Source: Neomegalonema sp. (GTDB lineage Bacteria; Pseudomonadota; Alphaproteobacteria; Rhodobacterales; Rhodobacteraceae). Taken from it: a stretch of DNA of 62,978 nt. The stretch's first letter is position 1, and every line of letters starts with the position of its first letter. The stretch lies in assembly GCA_022760355.1 (NCBI GenBank), contig JALEGB010000008.1, positions 1 to 62,978 on the forward strand. Reading direction: 5' to 3'. Shown piece after piece: positions 44,824-53,397 of this stretch. Position numbers and translations under genes: made by a program. The notes under the pieces are model-generated. The model was not told where the DNA came from. It was given only the letters and a program-made list of their open reading frames with translations, and made no database searches.

Positions 44824-46083
44824 TCAGATAAAACGCAGCCGCGGCGTTGCGACCACGAAACGGCCGCCCCACTCCCGCACATAGGCGTGCTCCGCCGCGA
44901 TCTCGTCGGCCAGGTTCCAGGGCAGGATCACGATCTCATCCGGCTTCTCCGCGCGCAACGCGTCCGGCGCGCAGATTGGGATATGAGCGCCAGGGATCAG
45001 CTTGCCCTGCTTCGCCGGATTGCGATCAACCACAAATGCAATGTCGTCAGCGGTCGCGCCGCAGTAGTTCAGGAACGTCACGCCCTTCGCCGCTGCGCCA
45101 TACGCGGCGACCCGACGCCCGGAGGCGCGCGCCAAGCGCAGATAGTCTTGGAACGCGCGGCGAATGTCGTCGGCGCGCCGGGACAGGCGGCGGTAGCCTC
45201 GCACATCATCCAACCGCGCATCCAGTTCGGCGCGCCGGCATCGACCGACAGCTTCGGTTTCGCGCCACCCCGCTTCCTCGCGGCACACAAACAACCGCAG
45301 CGAACCGCCGTGGGTTGGCAGCTGCTCAACATCAAACACCCGCAGGCCCGTCGCTTCAAACACGCGATCGAGCGCCAGGAGCGAGAGATAGGAGTAGTGC
45401 TCATGATAGATCGTATCGAACTGGTCGAGCGCGAGTAGTTGCAGCAGATGGGGAAATTCAAAGGTGGCGACCCCATCGGCCGCCAACACGGTCCTGAAGC
45501 CCGCCGCGAAACCGCTGATGTCCGGCACATGGGCCAGAACGTTATTCGCTGCAGTCAAATCCGCTGGCCCGCGTTCGGAAACGATCCGCGCCGCCGTCGC
45601 CTCATTGAAAAAGTCGACCCAACTTTCGACGCCCTTCGCCTGCGCCGCCGCCGCGCAATTCCCGGCTGGCTCGACACCCAGCGCCGGAATGCCGGCTTTT
45701 ACAAAATGCTGCAGCAGATAGCCGTCATTGGACGCCGCTTCGACGACGAAACTGTTCGGTCCCAGTCCGAACCGTTCAATCATCGCAGCAGCGTAGCGGC
45801 CCGCATGCGCAACCCAGCCAGCTGAGTAAGATGAGAAATACGCGTACTCATCGTGAAAATGAGCATCCGCCGGCGGGCTTTCCGCCACCTGCGCCAGCAG
45901 ACAGCCCTCGCACAGCCGCACCTCCAGCGGATAGCGCTTTTCCCTTGCGCGCGCATCCGCCGTCGCCGGCAGATAGCTGTTCGCCAACGGGCTGAGCCCA
46001 AGGTCAATTACGCTAAACTCCAGCGCCTGGCCGCAGAAGCGGCAGCTGGGCGCCGGCGCGTGCTGGAGGGCGAGGGCGCTCAT
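44824..46083 (-). CDS. NDP-sugar C-methyltransferase
   Basis: 419 residues. N-terminal zinc-binding domain (CRFCGQALE and LCEGCLLAQV), a SAM-binding core with VVEAASNDGYLLQHF and GVEPAGNCA, and a C-terminal Rossmann-like domain (GRRVAAYGAAAKGVTFLNYCG). This three-part layout is that of sugar C-3' methyltransferases such as TylC3/NovU/TcaB9-type enzymes, which act on 4-keto sugars. Its ATG overlaps the rfbG stop (ATGA, 46080-46083), so it is coupled to CDP-glucose 4,6-dehydratase; a branched-chain methylated CDP-deoxysugar is the expected product. Confidence 0.88.
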   Translation of the reverse strand: MSALALQHAPAPSCRFCGQALEFSVIDLGLSPLANSYLPATADARAREKRYPLEVRLCEGCLLAQVAESPPADAHFHDEYAYFSSYSAGWVAHAGRYAAAMIERFGLGPNSFVVEAASNDGYLLQHFVKAGIPALGVEPAGNCAAAAQAKGVESWVDFFNEATAARIVSERGPADLTAANNVLAHVPDISGFAAGFRTVLAADGVATFEFPHLLQLLALDQFDTIYHEHYSYLSLLALDRVFEATGLRVFDVEQLPTHGGSLRLFVCREEAGWRETEAVGRCRRAELDARLDDVRGYRRLSRRADDIRRAFQDYLRLARASGRRVAAYGAAAKGVTFLNYCGATADDIAFVVDRNPAKQGKLIPGAHIPICAPDALRAEKPDEIVILPWNLADEIAAEHAYVREWGGRFVVATPRLRFI

Positions 46084-47225
46084 GCCGCAGCTCCCTGATC
46101 CCAGCCATACCGAGCCGCCGGCAGATCAAACCGCTCGATCTCCGCCAGGGTCGCCCACTGCATATTTTCGCCGGCGCGCCAGGCGCGATACCAGGAGGCC
46201 GCCGCATAAATCCCGGACATGCCCGGCAACCGCTCGCGCCAATCCAGCCATTCGCGCGCCAGTCGCGGATCGAGCGCAAGGCGCGCCGCCTCCACCGAGT
46301 CCGGCTCCGGCTGGATATCGATGCGATCCGGAGCGCCCAGCGCGCTCATCATCGCGCGCGCAAATTCGATCACCGGGATCTCGCTCATTGGCGACGGGCC
46401 GATATTCAGCGCGCGCGGGGTCGACGGGTCGATCACCATCGCCTCCAGATGCAGCATATAGCCGTTCAGACAATCGAGAACATGCTGCCATGGCCGCGTG
46501 GATTCCGGGCGGCGCAGCACGACCCGATCGCCGCGCAAGGCCGCGCGGACGCAATCTGGGCCCAGCCGATCATCGGCGAAATCACCCCCGCCGATGACAT
46601 TGCCGCCCCGCGCTGTCGCCACGCGAACGCCCGCGGGTTCGAAATAGCACCGCGCCGCCGACGCCACGAGCATTTCGCACGCGGCTTTGGAGGCCGAGTA
46701 TGGGTCCGCGCCGCCAAGCTGATTATTCTCACGCATCGGACGGCCGGAACCGTCATTGGCGTAGACCTTGTCCGTCGTCACGACCAACACGCCCCGCAGC
46801 TCGGGCGAGTCGCGCAACGCGTCAAGCAGGTGCTGGGTGCCGAGGACGTTGGTTTCCCAGGTCTCAGTAGGGTCCCAAAGGCTGCGGCGCACAATCGCTT
46901 GGGCGCCCAGATGGAACACATACTCCGGGCGCGCCTCCGCAATCATATTGGCCACGCCTTCGCGGTTGCGCAGATTGACGAAGCGGCCATTCATGTTCTC
47001 GCCAACACGGGCGAGCATGAACAGGCTGTGATCTTCATCTTCTGGCGGCAGCGCCAGGCCCCATACTTCGGCGCCCATCAGCTGCAGCCACAGCGATAGC
47101 CATGAGCCTTTGAAACCGGTGTGGCCGGTGACGAGCACCCGCCGTCCGGCCCAGAAGTTTGGGTCCGGCGCGGAGCCGACCGCAGGGACAACACGCTCAG
47201 CGGCGCCCAACTCAAGGAACGTCAT
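46080..47225 (-). CDS. rfbG: CDP-glucose 4,6-dehydratase
   Basis: 381 residues. NAD-dependent SDR-type dehydratase making CDP-4-keto-6-deoxyglucose. Gly-rich loop VLVTGHTGFKGSWLSLWL, catalytic Thr/Tyr/Lys region LVVTTDKVYAND and DPYSASKAACE, and the DDRLGPDCVRA region. The wording GHTGFKGSWL is diagnostic of RfbG rather than RmlB. The start is ATG 47225, overlapping the rfbF stop by four bases; the frame extends to 47291 inside rfbF. Second gene of the operon. Confidence 0.95.
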   Translation of the reverse strand: MTFLELGAAERVVPAVGSAPDPNFWAGRRVLVTGHTGFKGSWLSLWLQLMGAEVWGLALPPEDEDHSLFMLARVGENMNGRFVNLRNREGVANMIAEARPEYVFHLGAQAIVRRSLWDPTETWETNVLGTQHLLDALRDSPELRGVLVVTTDKVYANDGSGRPMRENNQLGGADPYSASKAACEMLVASAARCYFEPAGVRVATARGGNVIGGGDFADDRLGPDCVRAALRGDRVVLRRPESTRPWQHVLDCLNGYMLHLEAMVIDPSTPRALNIGPSPMSEIPVIEFARAMMSALGAPDRIDIQPEPDSVEAARLALDPRLAREWLDWRERLPGMSGIYAAASWYRAWRAGENMQWATLAEIERFDLPAARYGWDQGAAA

Positions 47226-48025
47226 GCTGCGACCTCTGACCGAATTTGAGGGTTGTCCCAAACGCGCCATGGCGCGTTCCCGGAGTCCCAAAGCGCTTGC
47301 AGCTGGTTTTTATCGCGCAGCGTGTCCATCGGTTGCCAGAAGCCGTCATGCCGATAGGCGCGCAACTGACCGGACTCGGCGAGATATTCGAGCGGCTCAC
47401 GCTCCCAAACCGTGTCGTCGCCCTTGATCAGTTCGATCACGGACCGGTTCAAGACAAAGAAGCCGCCATTGATCAGACCATTGTCGCCCCGCGGTTTCTC
47501 GACGAACTGATTGACTGAGTCGCCCTCGATATCGAGGCCGCCGAAGCGTCCCGGAGGCGCCACCGCGGTCAAAGTCGCCGCAGCGCCGTGATCATGGTGG
47601 AAATCGATCAGCTTGGAGATGTCGACATCAGCGACGCCGTCGCCATAGGTCATGCAGAACGATTCGTCTGAGCCCAGATAGCGCGCGACGCGCTTCAGCC
47701 GGCCGCCGGTCATGCTGTCTGCGCCCGTCTCGGCGAGGGTTACGCGCCAAGGCTCCGCGACATTTTGGTGCACCTCGATCCCGCCGGTTCGCACGTCGAA
47801 CGTGACGTCCGCGCCGTGGAGCACATAGTTCGCGAAGAACTCCTTGATCATATAGCCTTTATAACCGAGGCAGATAACGAAATCGCGCACGCCGTGAGCG
47901 GCGTAAATCTTCATGATATGCCAAAGGATCGGCCGCCCGCCGATTTCGACCATCGGTTTCGGCCGGACGCCGGTCTCTTCGCTTAGCCGCGTGCCGAGGC
48001 CGCCGGCGAGAATAACAGCTTTCAT
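47222..48025 (-). CDS. rfbF: Glucose-1-phosphate cytidylyltransferase
   Basis: 267 residues. Makes CDP-glucose from CTP and glucose 1-phosphate, opening the CDP-sugar route. The signature MKAVILAGGLGTRLSEETGVRPKPMVEIGGRPILWHI is at the N-terminus, with MTYGDGVADVDI and the EKPRGDNGLINGGFFV segment. The length is about 10 residues longer than the usual ~257. First gene of the operon; no rfbH (3-dehydrase) is present, so the route is unlikely to lead to 3,6-dideoxyhexoses. Confidence 0.96.
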   Translation of the reverse strand: MKAVILAGGLGTRLSEETGVRPKPMVEIGGRPILWHIMKIYAAHGVRDFVICLGYKGYMIKEFFANYVLHGADVTFDVRTGGIEVHQNVAEPWRVTLAETGADSMTGGRLKRVARYLGSDESFCMTYGDGVADVDISKLIDFHHDHGAAATLTAVAPPGRFGGLDIEGDSVNQFVEKPRGDNGLINGGFFVLNRSVIELIKGDDTVWEREPLEYLAESGQLRAYRHDGFWQPMDTLRDKNQLQALWDSGNAPWRVWDNPQIRSEVAA

Positions 48026-48352
48026 GGTTTATCTCCGCTGAACGCCACGTCAGCGACTAAAGACCATCGAAATTTAAATAGAGTTTACAGGCGAAAACGC
48101 GTAGAAATGCTCGTTAACCTCGCCGAAGTAATAGTAATCGCCACATATACATTGATGAACAGAAATCAGTGTCGGTTAATCGGACATTCACCATCATAGG
48201 GCAAGGCTGCGCGCGGCGGTTTGGCGCGCGCCGATAGCGACGCTTCACAGCCGCATATCGGCGGGAAAAGCGTAATCCCCCTTGTTTCACCGCGTTTTTT
48301 GGGCCCCCGAAGGCTTGCTCGACGCGCAATCGATCTAACGGAGCCAAATTCG
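48026..48352. other. Divergent region between rfbF and the CmcI-like gene
   Basis: 327 bases, more AT-rich than the surroundings (48060-48200). CGCCGATA (48229-48236) can pair with TATCGGCG (48256-48263) in the leader of the + strand gene. Otherwise I see nothing beyond likely promoters for both directions. Confidence 0.45.
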
Positions 48353-49123
48353 ATGAAATTGACCCTAGACACCGACGCCGGAACGCTGTGCGTCGAGGAC
48401 GCAAATGGCGTCGACATGATGAGCCTATATTCGGACCGGGCGTTTAAAGTGCTGTCGAAACAGTGGGTGAATGTCGGTTGGGTTCAGAAACATTGCTACA
48501 CTTTCTCCTGGATGGGGCGCCCGATCATCCAGCTTCCGGACGATATGATTCGGATCCAGGAGATGATTTGCCGGCTCAAGCCGGACGTCATTATCGAAAC
48601 CGGCGTCGCTCATGGCGGATCGCTGATCTACTATGCGAGCATCGCCAAAGCGATGGATCTGCCGACCCGCATTGTCGGCGTTGATATCGAGATCCGCCCG
48701 CATAATCGCGAGGCGATTGAGGCGCATCCGCTGTTCGATCGGATTACCCTGATCGAGGGCGGCTCAACTGAGAAATCTACGCTGACCCAGGTCGGCAAGC
48801 ATGTGAAGAAGAAGGACACCGTGCTGGTGATCCTTGACAGCGATCATAGTCGCGATCACGTGCTGGCTGAGCTGCGCGCGTATTCCAAATGGGTGAGCCG
48901 GGACAGCTACATCGTCTCGACCGACGGCGTCATGCAACAGCTTGCCCGACTGCCGCGCGCCGGCGCGGACTGGGACGAAAACAATCCGGTCGCAGCCAAC
49001 GAAATCTTCGTCGAAGAAAACCCAGATTTCGTGATTGAAGAACCTGAGTGGCCGTTTAACGAAAGCACGCTCGACTTCCGCGTCACTCACTGGCCCAAAT
49101 GCTGGCTGCGCCGCATCGCCTAG
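48353..49123 (+). CDS. CmcI/RmI-type SAM-dependent O-methyltransferase
   Basis: 256 residues of the cephalosporin hydroxylase (CmcI) family, which in polysaccharide gene clusters are usually sugar O-methyltransferases despite the name. Features: DVIIETGVAHGGSLIYYASI (SAM site), IVGVDIEIRP, the metal-binding LVILDSDHSRDHVL, and STDGVM. I chose ATG 48353, with CGGAG upstream; the frame is open to 48221. It is divergent from the CDP-sugar operon, so a role in decorating the same surface glycan is likely but not shown. Confidence 0.85.
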   Translation: MKLTLDTDAGTLCVEDANGVDMMSLYSDRAFKVLSKQWVNVGWVQKHCYTFSWMGRPIIQLPDDMIRIQEMICRLKPDVIIETGVAHGGSLIYYASIAKAMDLPTRIVGVDIEIRPHNREAIEAHPLFDRITLIEGGSTEKSTLTQVGKHVKKKDTVLVILDSDHSRDHVLAELRAYSKWVSRDSYIVSTDGVMQQLARLPRAGADWDENNPVAANEIFVEENPDFVIEEPEWPFNESTLDFRVTHWPKCWLRRIA

Positions 49124-49518
49124 CTCTCGCGCTGAAACGACGCATCGGCATGTTAACCACAAGAAACAGGCGAATTTCGCGACTGCATAAATTCTTGCGA
49201 GGTTAAAACTGCTTGGCTGGCGCCACAGTCATATGTTTTTTGGCGCCAGCGTTGAATTCAGCGTGAGCGAACGGTTTTTCATACCAGCACGAACATTCTA
49301 ACCTCGTTCGGGTGGACGGGTCGTTGAGTTGTTAAGCCATCTTAGGCTGGTGGAGGGGCGCGCATCGCCTTGGCCTTTGCGCCAGGCGATCGGAGGCTGC
49401 GGAGAAGCGTAGCCTGCCGCCGCTCGGCCGCCTCTTGTCAACGTCTTCCGCCGCAGCTTTGAGCTCGCCCGCTGAAGCGCTAGCGGCGGCGTAGAATAAT
49501 GAATTGGGAGATCTGACA
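49124..49518. other. Intergenic region with a 10-bp inverted repeat
   Basis: 395 bases. GCTGGCGCCA (49216-49225) and TGGCGCCAGC (49241-49250) form a perfect 10-bp stem with a 15-base loop that holds five T residues; it may be the terminator of the upstream methyltransferase. The rest contains likely promoter DNA for the CARDB-like gene and no other structure I trust. Confidence 0.5.
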
Positions 49519-50271
49519 ATGATGGGAACCGCAAAATATGCAGCTGCTGTCGGCGCGCTGGTTGCTGCGTTCGCCGCAACTCCAGCGGCCGCGCAAGGGC
49601 TGCCTGACCTGGTGGTCAACGTTGAACGTTCGAAAATCCTCTCGACCAGCTGCAAAACCGGCCAGCCCCTCGCGGTGGTTCGGGTTGCGGTCGACAATAT
49701 CGGCGAGGCCTCGGCCCGGCGCTCGACCGCGATCGGCCTTCCCTCGGTCGCGTCGGTTTCGGCTGAGCATGCGCCCTATACCTATTCAGACGTAACCTCC
49801 CGCAACCACATCGATCCCGGTGAGATCGCAGCGGTCGTGATCACAATCGGCGAGGGCGTTCGTAAAGCGGGCCGGATCGGCAAATCGACGACGGGCGTGA
49901 CCGCGGTCACCACCGCAAAGACGATCGCGCAGCAGCGCCGTTTGCCCCGTGGTTTGCGCGAAGAAATCCAGCGCAAGCTCCAGAGCGCCGGCTATTATAA
50001 GGGCGGCATCGACGGCGTCTTCGGCCGCGGTACTGAGGCCGCCATTCGCGCGTTCCAAAAGTCGCGCAGCGAAGAAGAGAGCGGCGTCCTCACCGCCGAT
50101 CAAACCGACGCGCTGCTCGCTGGCGGCCCATCGCGCAGCGCCTTCACCAGCACAGGCGAAGATCGTGTTGTCCGCCTGATCGTTATCGTCGATCCGAAAA
50201 ACCTGGTCCGCGAATCGGACGAGGACAACAACATCTGGATCACGGATCCAATCCGCCTGACGGACTGCTGA
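49519..50271 (+). CDS. CARDB-like protein with inserted peptidoglycan-binding domain (paralog 1)
   Basis: 250 residues. Signal peptide (KYAAAVGALVAAFAATPAAAQ). The mature part begins as a CARDB-type immunoglobulin-like beta domain (LPDLVVNVERSK, VRVAVDNIGEA, HIDPGEIAAVVITIG). It is interrupted by an alpha-helical peptidoglycan-binding_1 domain (RGLREEIQRKLQSAG, GIDGVFGRGTEAAIRAFQKS), then finishes with the last CARDB strand and its Asn/Asp motif (LIVIVDPKNLVRESDEDNN). Cys residues in STSCKTG and at the C-terminus LTDC could form a disulfide. ATG 49519 has GGGAG upstream; the frame opens at 49504. It is a periplasmic cell-wall-associated protein; the function is unknown. A paralog follows at 50481. 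Confidence 0.82.
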   Translation: MMGTAKYAAAVGALVAAFAATPAAAQGLPDLVVNVERSKILSTSCKTGQPLAVVRVAVDNIGEASARRSTAIGLPSVASVSAEHAPYTYSDVTSRNHIDPGEIAAVVITIGEGVRKAGRIGKSTTGVTAVTTAKTIAQQRRLPRGLREEIQRKLQSAGYYKGGIDGVFGRGTEAAIRAFQKSRSEEESGVLTADQTDALLAGGPSRSAFTSTGEDRVVRLIVIVDPKNLVRESDEDNNIWITDPIRLTDC

Positions 50272-50278
50272 CCCCCCA

Positions 50279-50298
50279 GCGCCGCGTCGTCGCGGCGC
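50279..50298 (+). terminator. Hairpin after the first CARDB-like gene
   Basis: GCGCCGCG (50279-50286) and CGCGGCGC (50291-50298) pair perfectly around TCGT, 8 bases past the stop codon; there is no strong T run. Confidence 0.6.
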
Positions 50299-50480
50299 AA
50301 ATCTCCGCTTGAGCGCCGCGCTCCGCCAGTCCAGGTTTGGTTCCGGCGGGGGGCGACGCTCACTTCTTCGCGCGATGGGATTATCGGCGCAGGTCGGCCT
50401 CTTTTTCGACCCGCGCCCGCCATCTTGCCCTCCGCACATCGGCAGGGAGCCCAGAAGGGCCGAAGAACGGAGAAGATGGT

Positions 50481-51221
50481 ATGACCACGTCATTCACAAA
50501 ATCACTTGCGCTCGGTGCTGCTTTCACGCTCGCCGCCGCTGCGTCGGCCTCGGCGAAGCCGGACTTGGTCATCAAGTCCGTCAAAGTTGATGAAGCCAGC
50601 ATCAGCTGCGCCAAAGGCCCGGCGCTCGTCAAAGTGACGCTGCTGATCGAAAATACCGGCGACAAGCGCGCTGACTGGAAACTGGTTGAGCGCGTGGCGG
50701 TTGGCGTCGCCGTCGATGACGCGCCTTATACGTGGGTGCTCGGCCGGACGGCGAACGATCTCGATCCCGGCGAGGTTGCCCGGATTGTGCTCGAAATCGG
50801 CAAAGGCATGGAAAAGAAGGGCCGCATCGGCTCGATCCCAGAGGGCGCCGCGGAGCCTTATTTCCCAACCAACACCCGCTCCCAGGCGGAGCTGCCCGAG
50901 GCGCTGCGCTTCCGCATCCAGGAAGAGCTGAAAAAAGGCGGCTTCTACACTGGCGCAATCGACGGTGGGCTGGGCCGCGGCAGCCAACGCGCGGTGCGCG
51001 CTTATCAAAAATCGATCGGCGCGCGGCAAACCGGTTGGCTCAGCGAAGCGCAGGCGCTGCGCTTGTTGGCCGACGGCGAAAGCTGGGATAGCTACTTCGC
51101 GACTGAGCGCGCATTCAAAATCATCGTCATCGCCGACCCAAAGGGCAATATCGACGAGTCGGACGAAAGCAACAACCTGGTCAAAACGGAGGATAGCTTC
51201 CTCCTGACGGGCTGTAAGTAA
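50481..51221 (+). CDS. CARDB-like protein with inserted peptidoglycan-binding domain (paralog 2)
   Basis: 246 residues, the same architecture as paralog 1: signal peptide (FTKSLALGAAFTLAAAASASA), N-terminal CARDB strands (KPDLVIKSVKVDEA, LIENTGDKRADWKL, DLDPGEVARIVLEIGKG), an inserted peptidoglycan-binding domain (LRFRIQEELKKGGFYTGAIDGGLGRGSQRAVRAYQKS), and the closing strand IVIADPKGNIDESDESNN. The two Cys positions (ISCAKG, LTGCK) match paralog 1. Sequence identity between the two is moderate, so the duplication is not recent. The start is ATG 50481 with GGAG upstream. It is probably co-regulated with paralog 1. Confidence 0.82.
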   Translation: MTTSFTKSLALGAAFTLAAAASASAKPDLVIKSVKVDEASISCAKGPALVKVTLLIENTGDKRADWKLVERVAVGVAVDDAPYTWVLGRTANDLDPGEVARIVLEIGKGMEKKGRIGSIPEGAAEPYFPTNTRSQAELPEALRFRIQEELKKGGFYTGAIDGGLGRGSQRAVRAYQKSIGARQTGWLSEAQALRLLADGESWDSYFATERAFKIIVIADPKGNIDESDESNNLVKTEDSFLLTGCK

Positions 51222-51233
51222 CCTCAGGCGAGA

Positions 51234-51288
51234 GGTCGCGCCGAGGGGCGCGGCCTCCGAGGCCGCCAGCTTATAAATCCGGCGGCCT
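51234..51288. terminator. Double hairpin between CARDB paralog 2 and the alcohol dehydrogenase
   Basis: GGTCGCGCC (51234-51242) pairs with GGCGCGGCC (51247-51255), 9 bp with one G-T and a GAGG loop. AGGCCGCC (51260-51267) pairs with GGCGGCCT (51281-51288). It lies between two convergent genes and may end both. Confidence 0.65.
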
Positions 51289-51303
51289 AAGCCGCGATAG
51301 GGG

Positions 51304-52365
51304 CTATTCCGCCGTTGTCAGGACGACACGGCCGACGATTTTGCCCGCAGCCAAATCCTCCATTGTCTCATTCGCCGCGCTCAGCGGCCGTTCAGACACA
51401 GGGATTGGCTTCAGCGCGCCAGTTTTTGCGAGCTCCACCAACTCGCGCAAATCACGACGAGAGCCGACATAAGATCCGCGCAAAGTCAGCTCGCGTTGCG
51501 GCAATAGCGGCAGTGACAGCTTAAACGAGCCGCCGAACAGCCCCACGATCACATAGCGCCCCGTCTTATGCAGCGTCCGGGTCGCCAAGCCGATCGTGCT
51601 TTCGGCGCCAACTGTATCCAGAGCCGCCATAAAGATCCCGCCTGTGATCTCGCGCAGCGCCGCGTCCGGATCTTCATGCGCACGCACATTGAGCGCCGCG
51701 TCGGCGCCCATTTCCATCGCCGCCTCAAGTTTCGCGTCATCAACATCAACGGCGAGAAGATTTTTCACGCCAAGCGCCTTGGCGATCGTGATCCCATTAA
51801 GGCCAAGGCCGCCAGCGCCGATCACCGCCAACCACTCTTCATCATGCAGCGGCAGCAGTTTCTTGAGCGCCGCGAAGACGGTGATCCCTGCGCAGGTGAA
51901 GGAGACCGCGCTCGCCGGGTCGAGCCCATCGGCATTGATCAGGTGGCTGGCGTCTGGCGTTAACACATGGGTCGCATATCCCCCATCTTGCAGGATGCCC
52001 AGCGGCTTCATCGCCGCGCAATCGTTCTCCCGCTCTTCCCGGCAGGCGCGGCAAGTCCCGCATCCAATCCATGGATGCACCAACACCTTCGCGCCAATCT
52101 CCACCGCTCCAGCGTCAGGTCCGGCGGAGATCACCTCGCCATAGATTTCATGCCCCAGCGTCATCGGAAGCTGCATGCCGCGATCGGACATTTTAAACTT
52201 CTGCCCGTCGCCATAATCGAAATAGCCCTCAGCGATATGAAGGTCGGAATGGCAGACCCCCGCCTTGAGAACCTTAATGAGCACCTGCGCGCCCGTCGGC
52301 GTCGGGTCTGGCAGCTCTCGCATCTCAAAGGGCTTGCCAAATTCAACCAGCTGATACGCGCGCAT
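51304..52365 (-). CDS. Zinc-dependent alcohol dehydrogenase
   Basis: 353 residues, medium-chain dehydrogenase. Catalytic zinc ligands: Cys in KAGVCHSDLH and His-Glu in LGHEIYG. Structural zinc: the four-Cys lobe GCGTCRACREERENDC (Cys-x2-Cys-x2-Cys-x7-Cys). Rossmann Gly loop VIGAGGLGLNG with Asp in LLAVDVDDAKL suggesting NAD. Cytoplasmic; the substrate is probably a primary or secondary alcohol. Strong ribosome binding site GGAGGA 6 bases before ATG. Confidence 0.92.
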   Translation of the reverse strand: MRAYQLVEFGKPFEMRELPDPTPTGAQVLIKVLKAGVCHSDLHIAEGYFDYGDGQKFKMSDRGMQLPMTLGHEIYGEVISAGPDAGAVEIGAKVLVHPWIGCGTCRACREERENDCAAMKPLGILQDGGYATHVLTPDASHLINADGLDPASAVSFTCAGITVFAALKKLLPLHDEEWLAVIGAGGLGLNGITIAKALGVKNLLAVDVDDAKLEAAMEMGADAALNVRAHEDPDAALREITGGIFMAALDTVGAESTIGLATRTLHKTGRYVIVGLFGGSFKLSLPLLPQRELTLRGSYVGSRRDLRELVELAKTGALKPIPVSERPLSAANETMEDLAAGKIVGRVVLTTAE

Positions 52366-52453
52366 CCGCTTCCTCCTTAATGGTGATTAAGTATTTTCCG
52401 CCATGCTCGCTCATAGGTCCCGCCCTGTCGAGGGCGCTGAGCGGAGCGCAAAA

Positions 52454-53284
52454 ATGCTAATTGTTACAGGCGCAACCGGTTTCATCGGCGCGCATGTCGT
52501 CACCGCCGCCTTGCAGGCCGGGCGTCAGGTGCTCGCGCTGGGGCGCGACGTAACGAAAGCCGCAACCGCGCGCTGGGCGGGGCGGGCCGAGTTTCTGCCG
52601 CTGGATCTGCATGGCGACGCCGACGCGTTAGCCGCTGCGCCCTGGGCGGAGGCGCACGCGGTGCTGCATCTCGCCTGGCCGGGGCTGCCGAACTATCGCG
52701 ATCCGGCGCATGTCACGACGCATCTGCCGTCGGACGCGCGGTTCTTGGCTGAGATCCAGCGGCTGGGGGCGCAGCGGATTGTCGTTGCCGGCACCTGCTT
52801 CGAATATGGGCTGAAATCCGGCTGTCTGGCGGAAGAGACGGAATGCGCGCCGATTTTGCCCTATCCGATCGCCAAGAACGCGTTGCGCCAACTGCTGTTC
52901 GCCGCCCCGCAAACCGCCGCCATCACCTGGGCGCGGCTGTTCTATACATACGGGCCCGGTCAACATCCCCGCAGCGTACTGGCGCAGCTGGACGCCGCGA
53001 TTGATCGGGGCGATGCGACCTTCCCAATGTCAGGCGGCGAGCAATTGCGCGACTATTTGCCGGTGGAGACCATTGCCGAGCGGCTTGTGCGGCTGGCGGA
53101 GAGCCCCGCAACTGGCCTGTATAATATCTGCGCCGGCGCGCCGATCTCGATCCGTCGGCTGGTGTCCGAGCGGATCGCGACGCGGCGAGCGGAGATCGCT
53201 GTCGATCTCGGCGTCTACCCTTATCCCGACTACGAACCGATGGCTTTTTGGGGCGACGGCGCGCGCTTTGCGCGGCTGGGTTGA
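52454..53284 (+). CDS. NAD-dependent epimerase/dehydratase (probable NDP-sugar ketoreductase)
   Basis: 276 residues. Extended SDR with the N-terminal loop MLIVTGATGFIGAHVV, a substrate loop LHLAWPGLPNYRDPAHV, and a Tyr-x3-Lys motif reading YPIAKNALR. The shape and length fit the final 4-ketoreductase step of deoxysugar pathways. Because the CDP-sugar operon at 44.3-48.0 kb lacks a reductase, this gene is a good candidate to complete it, but that is inference. I chose ATG 52454; the frame is open to 52403. Divergent from the alcohol dehydrogenase. Confidence 0.82.
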   Translation: MLIVTGATGFIGAHVVTAALQAGRQVLALGRDVTKAATARWAGRAEFLPLDLHGDADALAAAPWAEAHAVLHLAWPGLPNYRDPAHVTTHLPSDARFLAEIQRLGAQRIVVAGTCFEYGLKSGCLAEETECAPILPYPIAKNALRQLLFAAPQTAAITWARLFYTYGPGQHPRSVLAQLDAAIDRGDATFPMSGGEQLRDYLPVETIAERLVRLAESPATGLYNICAGAPISIRRLVSERIATRRAEIAVDLGVYPYPDYEPMAFWGDGARFARLG

Positions 53285-53397
53285 CGAGCCTCGCCGCCGC
53301 CAGCGTCCGAGCGCTCCTCAGCGCCACGTCGTCGCCCAACACTCGCCCAACTCTCTTTTGACGCTGCGCGCGCTCGTATCCGGAGAGAGGGACTACC

